10,868 nucleotides of DNA from JANPEZ01 sp031423155 (GCA_031423155.1 JANPEZ010000140.1:1-10868); one strand, 5' to 3'. Positions 1 to 6,753 are shown, counted from the stretch's first letter. Numbers and translations are program-made. Notes: generated by a model from the sequence alone, not told the origin.

Positions 1-230
1 ACGTTCTCGAGCGCGGGTGCCGAATGGGTAGCCAGCTTCTTCGGGACGCTCAGTTGGCCTCTTGCCGCGGCCAGCCGGGCGCGAACGCCGTTCGAGATCC
101 CTCCCGAGAAATGCTCGGCATGGCGAACCCACTGAGGCCGACGCGGCGTCGCCTGGGTCGTGCCGGCCAAGGAGGCAGCCGCCAGGGCGACCACCACCAG
201 AACGAGAGTCATCCGGGTGCCTGCGCGCAT
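1..230 (-). CDS. secreted protein of unknown function (N-terminal part only)
   Basis: This reading frame starts at ATG 230-228 on the minus strand and stays open for 76 codons to the left edge, so only the N-terminus is visible. The start is supported by a strong Shine-Dalgarno AGGAGG seven bases upstream. Residues 1-6 are a short basic n-region (MRAGTR), residues 7-22 are a hydrophobic stretch (MTLVLVVVALAAASLA), and a small/polar segment follows (GTTQATP). Together these form a typical Sec signal peptide, with cleavage probably near residue 22 or 26. The mature part begins RPQWVRHAEHFSGGISNGVR and is hydrophilic. No domain can be assigned from 50 residues. It lies downstream of the SGNH hydrolase on the same strand, but a promoter-like sequence in between suggests separate transcription. 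Export is a good inference; the function is unknown. Confidence 0.72.
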   Translation of the reverse strand, partial: MRAGTRMTLVLVVVALAAASLAGTTQATPRRPQWVRHAEHFSGGISNGVRARLAAARGQLSVPKKLATHSAPALEN

Positions 231-237
231 CAGCGAT

Positions 238-243
238 CCTCCT
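238..243 (-). promoter_or_regulatory. Shine-Dalgarno site of the secreted-protein gene
   Basis: The minus strand reads AGGAGG followed by seven bases and then ATG at 230. This is one of the clearest ribosome binding sites in the window. It fixes the start of a gene that is otherwise only partly visible. Confidence 0.75.
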
Positions 244-258
244 CGTGGGGTGGGAGGG

Positions 259-289
259 ATTCTGCCCACAGGTGGAGCGTCCGCGTCAA
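259..289 (-). promoter_or_regulatory. possible sigma-70-type promoter for the secreted-protein gene
   Basis: On the minus strand a TTGACG hexamer (plus 284-289) is followed after 19 bases by CAGAAT (plus 259-264). That is five and four matches to the -35 and -10 consensus. The 19-base spacer is longer than ideal. Transcription would begin near 252, leaving a leader of about 20 bases that contains the AGGAGG ribosome binding site. The position in the only gap upstream of the gene fits, but the call rests on consensus matching alone. Confidence 0.35.
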
Positions 290-301
290 TCCGCCGGAAG
301 G

Positions 302-316
302 CGAGAGCACCTCTCG
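302..316 (-). terminator. short hairpin after the SGNH hydrolase stop codon (weak terminator candidate)
   Basis: CGAGAG (302-307), a CAC loop, and CTCTCG (311-316) form a perfect 6-bp stem. It begins seven bases beyond the TGA of the SGNH hydrolase in its direction of transcription. No T-run follows, so it is not a classical intrinsic terminator. It may be a weak U-less terminator or an RNA 3'-end stabiliser, or it may be chance in GC-rich DNA. Confidence 0.3.
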
Positions 317-322
317 TGTCGT

Positions 323-1300
323 TCAGGGCAGGCAGGCGGCCGGGCCGAGGCCGGCGATCGCATCGGCCCAGTTCCGCAGTAGCGGCTCGTAGAGCTTGGC
401 CATCAAGGCTTCATGTCCTGGAGCCGGGTGCACCCCGTCGGAGGTCAGGGCGCCCGCCGGCGCGAAGGTCTCCCAATCGGCGATGACCGTGTTCGGGTAG
501 CGGGCCACCAGCTTGCGTCCCTCCGTGTTGATCGCGGCTGCGACCGTGCTCGGAGAGTGCACCGTCTGCCATACGACCAGCGGGAAGCCTTCCAGCGAAG
601 TCAGTATCTGCTCCATGTTCGATGCGAACGCGACCGGGTCGGCGTCGTTGGTTCCCAGTTCGACGATCACCACCGATGGCACGGCATATGAGATAGAGGC
701 GTCTGCGGCCGGCGTGATCCCCCCACTCGAAGGCCTGCCCACGACCGCGTCGAAGGTGACCGTCCATCCGGCGAGGCGTTCGGTCAGCGCCGGTGCTCCT
801 CCGTCGGTTATCGAATCTCCGATGAATAGCGCGCTGGCCGGGCGCGGTGCTGTAGGAAGTTCGAGCCAACGTTCGATCGATCCGTTGCGTTTCACGTAGA
901 GCCACTGCGGCTCGCCCGGCACGACGAAGACCGAGGTTGCATCCTGTGAGCGAGCGTGGAGCCGGGCTTGCTGGGGCAACTCACTCACGGCAACGGCGTA
1001 GGGCCCGCCGAGCCAGCGACGATCGCCTTGCGTGATCACCTCGACCTCAAGGTCACCGCACCGATACGACTGCAGAGCGCTCGCCGGCAAACATCGTCCA
1101 ATGGGAGTCGTGAACGCCATCGCCCGGCCGCCCTCGACCGCGGCGGGAAGGCAGACCTCGACCGACGTCGCATCCATTCCGACGGGCTGGGCGATGGGTG
1201 CCGGGTCCTGCCTGAAGGCGAGCGCTATCAACGTGGTTCCGATCATGGCCAGACTGACGGCCAGTCCCTTGCGCCCCGGGTCCTTCACGCCCTCGAGCAT
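323..1300 (-). CDS. exported or membrane-anchored SGNH/GDSL-family hydrolase
   Basis: This is a 325-residue protein from ATG 1300. Residues 1-10 are a charged n-region and about 12-29 a hydrophobic helix (signal peptide or membrane anchor). Residues about 40-150 are an unassigned N-terminal domain. The SGNH domain covers about 155-311. Block I is IGDSITDGG with the nucleophile Ser163. Block II is VGRPSSGG (Gly188). Block III is LGTNDA (Asn218). Block V is SDGVHP with Asp288 and His291. All four catalytic blocks are therefore present, and an active extracytoplasmic esterase or deacetylase is likely. The block I and II spacing recalls the SGNH domains attached to O-acyltransferases, but no acyltransferase domain is present. 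The frame extends upstream to ATG 1369, but those 23 residues would run across the ribosome binding site and promoter region of the divergent gene, so I prefer 1300. No strong Shine-Dalgarno precedes either start. The substrate is unknown. Confidence 0.8.
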   Translation of the reverse strand: MLEGVKDPGRKGLAVSLAMIGTTLIALAFRQDPAPIAQPVGMDATSVEVCLPAAVEGGRAMAFTTPIGRCLPASALQSYRCGDLEVEVITQGDRRWLGGPYAVAVSELPQQARLHARSQDATSVFVVPGEPQWLYVKRNGSIERWLELPTAPRPASALFIGDSITDGGAPALTERLAGWTVTFDAVVGRPSSGGITPAADASISYAVPSVVIVELGTNDADPVAFASNMEQILTSLEGFPLVVWQTVHSPSTVAAAINTEGRKLVARYPNTVIADWETFAPAGALTSDGVHPAPGHEALMAKLYEPLLRNWADAIAGLGPAACLP

Positions 1301-1309
1301 ATGTATCGC

Positions 1310-1338
1310 TTGACCGGAGGCGTTCGCACAGGCAGGAT
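1310..1338 (+). promoter_or_regulatory. possible promoter of the small membrane-protein gene
   Basis: TTGACC (1310-1315) is followed after a 17-base spacer by CAGGAT (1333-1338). This gives a good -35 and a moderate -10 match. A transcript starting near 1345 would have a leader of about 27 bases carrying GGGGAAGGAG (1354-1363), eight bases before ATG 1372. Spacing, position and ribosome binding site agree with one another; there is no independent support. Confidence 0.42.
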
Positions 1339-1345
1339 TTCCTGC
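1332..1345. promoter_or_regulatory. perfect 14-nt dyad over the predicted -10 box
   Basis: GCAGGA (1332-1337), TT, and TCCTGC (1340-1345) form a perfect inverted repeat in the divergent gap between the SGNH hydrolase and the small membrane protein. It covers the predicted -10 hexamer of the plus-strand promoter. A repressor binding here would block that promoter, and being symmetrical it could act on both genes. No cognate regulator gene lies next to it. Confidence 0.35.
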
Positions 1346-1371
1346 GACCGTTCGGGGAAGGAGCCTCATCG

Positions 1372-1905
1372 ATGATGGCCGTCCAGAGTAACTACATGCT
1401 CGTCTTCCGGATCCTCCATATCACCGCCGGGGTGCTCTGGGTGGGTTCGGCGTTCTTCTTCACCTTCTTCCTGGAGCCGGCGCTCGCGTCCTTGGGTCCG
1501 GCAGCCGGCCCCTTGATGGACGAGCTGGTGAACAAGCGGAAGGTCCCCATCATCATCACCGCGCTGGCAGGCACGACCGTGCTGGGCGGCTTCTTCCTCT
1601 TCTGGCGCGACGTGCAGGTCGCCGGTTCGCTGAGCGACTTCCTGGGGACCGGCTTCGGCAAGTCGCTGACGTTCGGAGCCGTCTGCGCGTTGATCGCGTT
1701 CTTCGCCGGCCTGTTCGGCATCAAGCCGCGGGTCGAGAAGATGGAAGCGCTGGGGGCCGAGATAGCCGCGGCCGGCGGTCCTCCCTCCGAAGCTCAGGGC
1801 GCTCAGATGCACAAGATCCAAGAGGAGATGAGGATGATCGGGCGTGTCGACCTGGTCCTGCTGGTCGTCGCGGTGGTCGCGATGGCGACCGCCCAGGTCT
1901 GGTAG
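1372..1905 (+). CDS. small four-helix integral membrane protein (CopD/DUF2269-like outline)
   Basis: This is a 177-residue protein. The start is ATG 1372 (an adjacent ATG at 1375 is possible), eight bases after a strong GGGGAAGGAG ribosome binding site. Hydrophobic segments lie at about 9-33, 58-78, 96-116 and 158-177, giving four membrane helices. Helix 1 contains His16 in RILHITAGVLWVGSAFF. This pattern, a histidine a few residues before a Gly/Trp-rich stretch and then acidic or aromatic residues, occurs in small cytochrome-b-like or copper-related membrane families such as CopD, HemJ and DUF2269. Between helices 3 and 4 is a charged, Met/Glu/Lys-rich stretch (about 117-155) likely to be an amphipathic cytoplasmic helix. 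Only 30 bases separate it from the next gene. Heme or metal binding through His16 is inference, and the family assignment is tentative. Confidence 0.7.
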   Translation: MMAVQSNYMLVFRILHITAGVLWVGSAFFFTFFLEPALASLGPAAGPLMDELVNKRKVPIIITALAGTTVLGGFFLFWRDVQVAGSLSDFLGTGFGKSLTFGAVCALIAFFAGLFGIKPRVEKMEALGAEIAAAGGPPSEAQGAQMHKIQEEMRMIGRVDLVLLVVAVVAMATAQVW

Positions 1906-1921
1906 AGGCAGCCACTCCGGC

Positions 1922-1927
1922 TAGAGT
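1922..1927 (+). promoter_or_regulatory. -10-like TAGAGT just before the MptB-like gene (leaderless start candidate)
   Basis: TAGAGT matches the actinobacterial TANNNT -10 pattern and ends eight bases before GTG 1936. Initiation at the usual distance would put the RNA 5' end at or within one or two bases of that GTG. There is no convincing Shine-Dalgarno upstream of GTG 1936 or ATG 1942, which is what a leaderless mRNA would look like. No good -35 element is visible. It would let this gene be transcribed separately despite the 30-base gap from the gene before. Confidence 0.35.
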
Positions 1928-1935
1928 CGGGCGCT

Positions 1936-3447
1936 GTGCGGATGACCCGACCCTCCCCGTCTACTTCGGCTGTGGCCTTGTCGGCCGGGAGCCTGCTGCT
2001 GGTCGCGCTGCTGGCCGCGATCCCAGGATCCGCGCTTCACCCGCTGCTTCCTCCCGGGTCGGTTCCGGACGGACCACTGCTCTGGCTCGCGAGGGCTCTG
2101 AGCTTGGATCAACTGCAAGGGGAGTGGCAGGGCGTCGCCAGCGTAGTCGCGACCTTCTTCGCCGCCGGCTCGTTCCTGCTGTTGTTGCGCGAGACCTGGC
2201 GGGGCAACGTCTCGATGCGTGTGGTTCTCGCGCTCGTGGGTCTGGCACATGCGGTGGTGTTGCTCTTGCCCCTGCTCTACTCGCGAGACGTCTATTCCTA
2301 TGCGATCTACGGCAGGATCGCCTCGATCTACCACGCGAACCCCTACGTGCAGACGCCTGCTGACTTCCCCCATGACCTGTTGGCACCTTTCGTCGGGCCG
2401 AAGTGGTTCGACACTCCCGCCGTATACGGGCCCGCGTTCACTATGGCATCGGCTCAGCTGACGAGGGTCGTCGGTTCGATCGAAGGCCTCATCGTGGCGT
2501 TCCGGGTGATGGCGGCCCTGGCCAGCCTCGCGACCGTCGGCCTCGTCTGGTCGCTGGCCAGGCGTCTCCGTCCGTCGCGCGCCGTCTTCGCCGTGGCGGC
2601 CTTCGGGCTGAACCCTGTGGTCCTGTTCCAGGGCGTCGCCAGCGGTCACAACGATCTGTTGGTCGGGCTCGCCGTCGCTGCCTCGTTGGCGCTGGTCCTG
2701 GCCAGAAGGGATCTCCTGGCGGTGGTAGTGCTCACCCTCGGAACACTCGTCAAGGCTTCCGCCGCACTGCCTCTGCTCTTGCTGGTGGCCTGGATCATCT
2801 GGCGCCGGCCCTCGGGCGGCAGGCTCCGCGCGGTCTTGGTTCACGGCGGAGCCGCCGCCGGTCTCGGTCTGGCCTTCGCGGCGCCGTTCTTCACGCTGGA
2901 GGATCCGACCCTGGGGATGGTGGAACTGGCCGGCCATGAGGGGTGGCTCGCGCCCTTCCGTTTGATCCGTCGCCTCTTCGATGCTCTGAGCGGCGACACC
3001 CTGGGCTGGCTCGCGCGCGTCGGGTTCGCGGCGGTGCTGGCGTGGCTGGCGTTCATCCTCGTCCGGGCGATCGTCCGCCGGGCTGCGGCGATCGAGCCGA
3101 GCGAGCTGGCCGCTGCTTGGGGGTGGGGGCTCCTGTTGCTTATGTTCCTGGGCCCGGTCTTGCTGCCCTGGTACGTCACGTGGGCGCTGCCGGTCCTCAT
3201 CCTCTTGCCCAGGGTTCCTCGCGCGTCGCTCTTGATCGCTTCCACAGCGCTCATGGTGGCGCAGTGGGCTACCGAAGCGAACCGCTTCCACGATGTCTAC
3301 AAGGCCAGCATCATCGTCGGGCACTACGTCGCCGCGCCGATCATGTTCGCGGTGGGGATCTGGTTGGTTAGCGACCTACGCCGCCGGATCCGTTCCGGCG
3401 CGTCGCTTCAGGACGAACCGGACGACGTACCCGCCCCCGCCGGCTAG
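1936..3447 (+). CDS. MptB-like polyprenol-phosphate-sugar-dependent glycosyltransferase (GT-C fold)
   Basis: This is a 503-residue, very hydrophobic multi-pass protein, close to the usual size of MptA/MptB-type alpha-1,6-mannosyltransferases. Those enzymes use polyprenyl-phosphate mannose on the outer face of the membrane to extend lipomannan-type chains. The first outer loop carries SRDVYSYAIYGR, with the likely catalytic Asp at residue 118, followed by NPYVQTP and WFDTPAVYGP, all typical of this group. ASGHNDLLVG (residues about 235-244) matches the HND motif of MptA/B relatives. LPWYVTWALP near residue 410 matches their C-terminal W-Y-x-x-W loop. The tail is charged (RRRIRSGASLQDEPDDVP). 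The start is GTG 1936 or ATG 1942, with no clear Shine-Dalgarno. The 3' end overlaps the convergent gene by 72 bp. The family is fairly secure; the exact sugar and acceptor are unknown, since outside Mycobacteriales these homologues are uncharacterised. Confidence 0.82.
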   Translation: MRMTRPSPSTSAVALSAGSLLLVALLAAIPGSALHPLLPPGSVPDGPLLWLARALSLDQLQGEWQGVASVVATFFAAGSFLLLLRETWRGNVSMRVVLALVGLAHAVVLLLPLLYSRDVYSYAIYGRIASIYHANPYVQTPADFPHDLLAPFVGPKWFDTPAVYGPAFTMASAQLTRVVGSIEGLIVAFRVMAALASLATVGLVWSLARRLRPSRAVFAVAAFGLNPVVLFQGVASGHNDLLVGLAVAASLALVLARRDLLAVVVLTLGTLVKASAALPLLLLVAWIIWRRPSGGRLRAVLVHGGAAAGLGLAFAAPFFTLEDPTLGMVELAGHEGWLAPFRLIRRLFDALSGDTLGWLARVGFAAVLAWLAFILVRAIVRRAAAIEPSELAAAWGWGLLLLMFLGPVLLPWYVTWALPVLILLPRVPRASLLIASTALMVAQWATEANRFHDVYKASIIVGHYVAAPIMFAVGIWLVSDLRRRIRSGASLQDEPDDVPAPAG

Positions 3448-5220
3448 CAGGGCCACCACCGTCGGACCCACGGCGCCGTTCAGTGGCACGCCGAACCGCT
3501 CCGAGGTCAGGCCCGCGATGGTGAGCGCGGCTATCCCGAAGGCGGGAGACAGCGCAACCGTCCACGCGTGATCGGCGATGACCGAACGCGCCCAGCCATA
3601 GCCGGCAGCCATGAGCAGCGCGAGCATCGACAGCGCCGCCAAGGCGATACCCGGACCGGACGAGGGCAGCAGGGGATCGGTTGGCGCGGCGGCCGGAACC
3701 GGGGCATCGCCTATCGCCCACACTCCGGGCGCGATCTCTCGCCCGGGATGTTCGGCTCCCGGCTCGGCGTGAGCCGGTCCGGAGAAGGCCAGTAGCTGGA
3801 TCCTCAGCGCCGGGCCCGCGACCGCCTCGGCCCGGGCGATCTCGGCAGCGGCCAGCGCCGACATCCGCCGACGCTCTTCGGAGGTGTCACCGTTGGGAGC
3901 GGCCGGCGCCAGGGAGAAGTAGACGTCCCCCGCCCGCTCAGGAGGGACGCTCGCGCGGATCTGGTTCGCCCACAGGACCACGAGGAAGGTCGGCGTCGCG
4001 AAACCCGGCTCGATGTCGAAGACGATCAGGGTTCCGGGCGAGGTGGCGCTGATCAACCGGTTGGCGATAGTCATCTCCCGAAGAGGCTCATCGTTGATCC
4101 ACGGATCGTTGCCGTACCAGACCCACATCGCGGGCACGGTCATCGCGGCCGTCAGCCCGCAGACGACAGCAACCCGCATCCCCTTGCGGCGCAGGCGGTC
4201 TGTAAGAGCGGTCAGCCCTAGGGCCGCCAGGATCGGTACGGCGAAGGCGAACGTGAGGAGCCTCTCCGCCGGGAAGAGGCCCGTCAGCAATCCCACGGGG
4301 ATGCCCGCGGCGGTGACCACGACCCAAGCCCGAAGGGTCCGCCCGGCCGTGCTGCTTCGTGTCCTGCTGAGGCCGAATAGCGCTAGCGGTATCGATACGA
4401 CCTCCATGTACCTGCGCCACTCGTGGAAGAACCTGTGGCGGAAAGCGTCGCGGAGGGGGCCGGCCAGTCCGGCCCGGCGCAGGAACGCATCGCGAGAGGT
4501 GTCCGCGGCAAGGTGCGGCGGACCGGCCAGCGCTGCCAGGACTCCGGCCGCGACGAGCAGCCCGGCCGCGAAGATCGCCTCGAAGATCCGCGCCGGCTCG
4601 TCCCTCGGCCCTCGTTCACTCCGCACCAGGTAGCCCCAGACCGCGACCGTCCCCAAGATCCCCGACCCGAGGATGAAGAACTGCGGATGGGAGAGTCCTC
4701 CTCCGGCGAGAAGACCCGCCGCGGCGATAGTCGAACGCGCCGATGGGCGTTCGCCCAGGACGGCCGCCGCCCCAAGGAACGCGACGGCGAACGTCAGGTT
4801 GGATAGGTATCCGGCCGCCAGGAAGACTGCGAAGGTGCCGCCTAGGATCCCCGCGAGGATCCACCCGGTCCGCTTGGCCCCCGCGGCCTTAGCCAGTGCC
4901 GCCGAGCCCAGTCCTACGCACGTCCCGAGGACGCACTCCATCCCGGCCACTACGGCCGCGGGCGAAAGGTGCAGCGCCCCGGCCAAGGTCAGCATCAAAG
5001 CCGGCGAGCCGGGCCGGCCTCCGACCACGGACAGGCCCTGGGCCCCGCCGACCCTCATCCACCACAGGTAGACGGGAGCATCCGGCCCGAACGGGGATCC
5101 GAACCCGTGCCAGATGTAGGGCGAAAGGAAGAAGACGAGCAGTGCAAGACCCAGCCCGGCTAGGAGGGACAGATCCGGGCGGTCCCGTTGCCGCTCGATC
5201 GGACTACTCCGCCTTCCCAC
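3376..5220 (-). CDS. large multi-pass membrane protein, GT-C glycosyltransferase-like architecture
   Basis: This is a 614-residue protein from GTG 5220, the only usable start because an in-frame TGA lies at 5280-5278. A hydrophobic helix at about 18-35 leads into an outer loop SPFGPDAPVYLWWMR containing Asp47. This resembles the first-loop Asp of GT39/GT83-type GT-C enzymes. Many further helices follow to about residue 367. Then comes a hydrophilic segment of roughly 150 residues (about 370-520) with Ala/Pro-rich parts, and three C-terminal helices (about 525-545, 556-572, 582-605) ending in a basic tail FVLKRRAG. A SHPQFF motif occurs near residues 177-182. No Shine-Dalgarno is evident. The outline is that of a lipid-linked-sugar-dependent transferase, but sequence motifs are too thin to name a family. 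It could instead be an uncharacterised membrane protein with a soluble insert. Its 3' end overlaps the MptB-like gene convergently. Confidence 0.7.
   Translation of the reverse strand: MGRRSSPIERQRDRPDLSLLAGLGLALLVFFLSPYIWHGFGSPFGPDAPVYLWWMRVGGAQGLSVVGGRPGSPALMLTLAGALHLSPAAVVAGMECVLGTCVGLGSAALAKAAGAKRTGWILAGILGGTFAVFLAAGYLSNLTFAVAFLGAAAVLGERPSARSTIAAAGLLAGGGLSHPQFFILGSGILGTVAVWGYLVRSERGPRDEPARIFEAIFAAGLLVAAGVLAALAGPPHLAADTSRDAFLRRAGLAGPLRDAFRHRFFHEWRRYMEVVSIPLALFGLSRTRSSTAGRTLRAWVVVTAAGIPVGLLTGLFPAERLLTFAFAVPILAALGLTALTDRLRRKGMRVAVVCGLTAAMTVPAMWVWYGNDPWINDEPLREMTIANRLISATSPGTLIVFDIEPGFATPTFLVVLWANQIRASVPPERAGDVYFSLAPAAPNGDTSEERRRMSALAAAEIARAEAVAGPALRIQLLAFSGPAHAEPGAEHPGREIAPGVWAIGDAPVPAAAPTDPLLPSSGPGIALAALSMLALLMAAGYGWARSVIADHAWTVALSPAFGIAALTIAGLTSERFGVPLNGAVGPTVVALLAGGGGYVVRFVLKRRAGTDPAA
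3382..3400. other. GC-rich hairpin inside the convergent gene overlap
   Basis: CGCCGGA (3382-3388), a TCCGT loop, and TCCGGCG (3394-3400) form a perfect 7-bp stem. It lies inside the last codons of both convergent genes, ending four bases before the minus-strand stop codon and about 47 bases before the plus-strand one. There is no T-run on either side. It could act as a bidirectional transcription pause or RNA 3'-end element, but coding constraint in GC-rich DNA could produce it by chance. Confidence 0.3.
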
Positions 5221-5355
5221 ACGCGGATGCGTGCACGCCCGGGACCGAGGCCGCGATCGAAAGGTGTGCTCGAGCCGTCATGTTCGGTCCATCCTCTCCC
5301 GGGTCGGCTATCCGCCTGGACTCTAGCGCAGGCGCAGAGGCGCCCGGAAAGTAGG
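5221..5355. other. 135-bp divergent gap between the large membrane-protein gene and tldD
   Basis: This is the longest gene-free stretch in the window. The minus strand carries TAGAGT (plus 5320-5325), a -10-like TANNNT hexamer within GCTAGAGTC. The same nine bases occur before the MptB-like gene at 1920-1928. From here the minus-strand leader to GTG 5220 would be about 90 bases. On the plus strand I find no convincing -10/-35 pair for tldD. No hairpin, repeat or credible small ORF was recognised. Confidence 0.35.
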
Positions 5356-6753
5356 ATGCCCCGCATGCTCGAGCGCGAACTCGTCGAAGAAGTGCTGATC
5401 GCTGCTCGCCGTCGAGGCGGCTCGTTCGCCGAGCTGTTCGTCGAGGAGAAGTCATCCACGTCCATCCGTCTCGACGACGGCAAGGTCGAGGAGCTCACGA
5501 CGGGCCTGGATCGAGGAGCCGGGGTCCGGGTGGCGCATGGCACCAGCTACGGGTACGCGTTCTCCAACCGGCTCGATCGCGAGGCCCTGCTGCAGGCGGC
5601 CGAGGCCGCTTCGGCGGCGCTGGCCTCCGGTTCGGCGGCGGGGACCGTCCTGGACCTTCGCGAGATGACCTTGCCCGCCGTGATCGCGGCGGAGCGACCG
5701 GCCGCTGCGGTTGCCGCCTCAACCAAGGTCGACTGGCTGAAGGAGGTCGACGCCGCCGCTCGCTCTTTCAGCCCGGAGGTATCTCAGGTCGTCGGCGTCT
5801 ACGGCGATTCTCTGCAACGCGTTCTGATCGCGACTTCGGACGGCCGATGGGTGCAGGAGTCGCGCCCACGCATACGTCTGGTCGCGCAGGTCATCGCCTC
5901 GCGCGATGGCAACATCCAGACCGGATTCGAAGGGCCGGCCGCGAACTCGGGTGTCGAGTTCATCGACGCCAACCCCCCGCGCGAGACGGCGTTAACCGCC
6001 GCGCGCCGGGCAGTGACGATGCTGGACTCGGTCCCGGCACCCGCCGGCGAGATGGCAGTGGTCCTGGGGCCGGGGTGCGGAGGCGTGCTTTTCCACGAGG
6101 CGGTCGGCCATCCTCTGGAGGCCGATGCCGTGGACAAGGAGGCGAGCGTGTATCGCGACAGGATGGGCCAGACCCTGGCTTCGCCGCTCGTGACGGGGGT
6201 CGACGATGCGACCATCCCCAACGCGTGGGGATCGTTCACCTACGACGATGAAGGCGCGCCGTCGCAGCGAACCGTCCTGTTCGACGCAGGCGTTCTGACG
6301 GGGTGGCTGTACGACCGCTTGCGCGCCGAGAAGGACGGGGTGCCTTCCAGCGGGAACGGGAGGCGGCAGTCCTACGCGCACCCGCCCGTGCCCCGGATGA
6401 CCAACACCTACATCTTGAACGGGACCTCTTCCGCCGCAGACGTTCTGGCGTCAACGGCCACCGGTGTCTACGTTTCGGCGATGGGCGGGGGACAGGTGAA
6501 TCCGGCAACCGGTGATTTCGTATTCGGGGTCGCCGAGGGATTCCTGATCGAGAACGGGGTTCTGGGTGCTCCCGTCCGCGGCGCGAACCTGATCGGGCGC
6601 GCCATCGCGGTGATGGAGGCGGTCGACGCCGTCGCCGACGACTTCGACACCTGGGAAGGCGTCTGCGGCAAGGACGGCCAGAGCGCGCCCGTTGGCAGCG
6701 GCTCGCCGACCCTTCGCATCTCGCACATGACGGTTGGGGGCACCGGTGACTGA
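5356..6753 (+). CDS. tldD: TldD, metal-dependent peptidase subunit of the TldD/TldE complex
   Basis: This is a 465-residue protein of normal TldD length. TldD/TldE is a cytosolic heterodimeric zinc protease. It threads unfolded peptides and is known in E. coli for microcin B17 leader removal and CcdA degradation. Hallmarks seen: GLDRGAGVRVAHGTSYGYAF near residue 50; the active-site helix FHEAVGHPLEAD with the HExxxH motif at His247, Glu248 and His252; NGRRQSYAH and PRMTNTYILNG near 333-355; and the C-terminal GVCGKDGQSAPVG with the conserved Cys437, a probable third zinc ligand. All catalytic residues are present. The start is ATG 5356, or ATG 5365, which has AGTAGGA at a better distance and matches the usual MLxxELVEEVL beginning of the family. 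An upstream extension to 5188 would overlap the divergent gene and is unlikely. It overlaps tldE by 8 bp, so they are co-translated. Confidence 0.95.
   Translation: MPRMLERELVEEVLIAARRRGGSFAELFVEEKSSTSIRLDDGKVEELTTGLDRGAGVRVAHGTSYGYAFSNRLDREALLQAAEAASAALASGSAAGTVLDLREMTLPAVIAAERPAAAVAASTKVDWLKEVDAAARSFSPEVSQVVGVYGDSLQRVLIATSDGRWVQESRPRIRLVAQVIASRDGNIQTGFEGPAANSGVEFIDANPPRETALTAARRAVTMLDSVPAPAGEMAVVLGPGCGGVLFHEAVGHPLEADAVDKEASVYRDRMGQTLASPLVTGVDDATIPNAWGSFTYDDEGAPSQRTVLFDAGVLTGWLYDRLRAEKDGVPSSGNGRRQSYAHPPVPRMTNTYILNGTSSAADVLASTATGVYVSAMGGGQVNPATGDFVFGVAEGFLIENGVLGAPVRGANLIGRAIAVMEAVDAVADDFDTWEGVCGKDGQSAPVGSGSPTLRISHMTVGGTGD

Noticed and set aside
24..486. Several overlapping plus-strand frames at the left end
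   Set aside because: They are Arg/Pro/Ser-rich with no domain, and they overlap the well-supported minus-strand secreted protein and SGNH hydrolase.
1301..1369. 23-residue extension of the SGNH hydrolase to ATG 1369
   Set aside because: It would cross the ribosome binding site and promoter of the divergent gene and adds a non-signal-like segment before the membrane anchor. It remains possible but is less likely.
1921..3324. A 467-codon open frame on the minus strand opposite the MptB-like gene
   Set aside because: Its product is extremely rich in Arg, Gln, Glu, Asp and Pro without domain character. It is the mirror of a high-GC hydrophobic gene whose motifs are clearly real.
4013..5071. Plus-strand frames opposite the large membrane protein
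   Set aside because: Low-complexity Arg/Ala/Pro composition typical of antisense frames in high-GC genes, with no ribosome binding sites.
5188..5355. Upstream extension of tldD by 56 codons, also considered as a small leader or RiPP precursor peptide
   Set aside because: It overlaps the divergent membrane-protein gene, has a Pro/Arg-rich random composition, and lies before the normal family start. No core-peptide features were seen.
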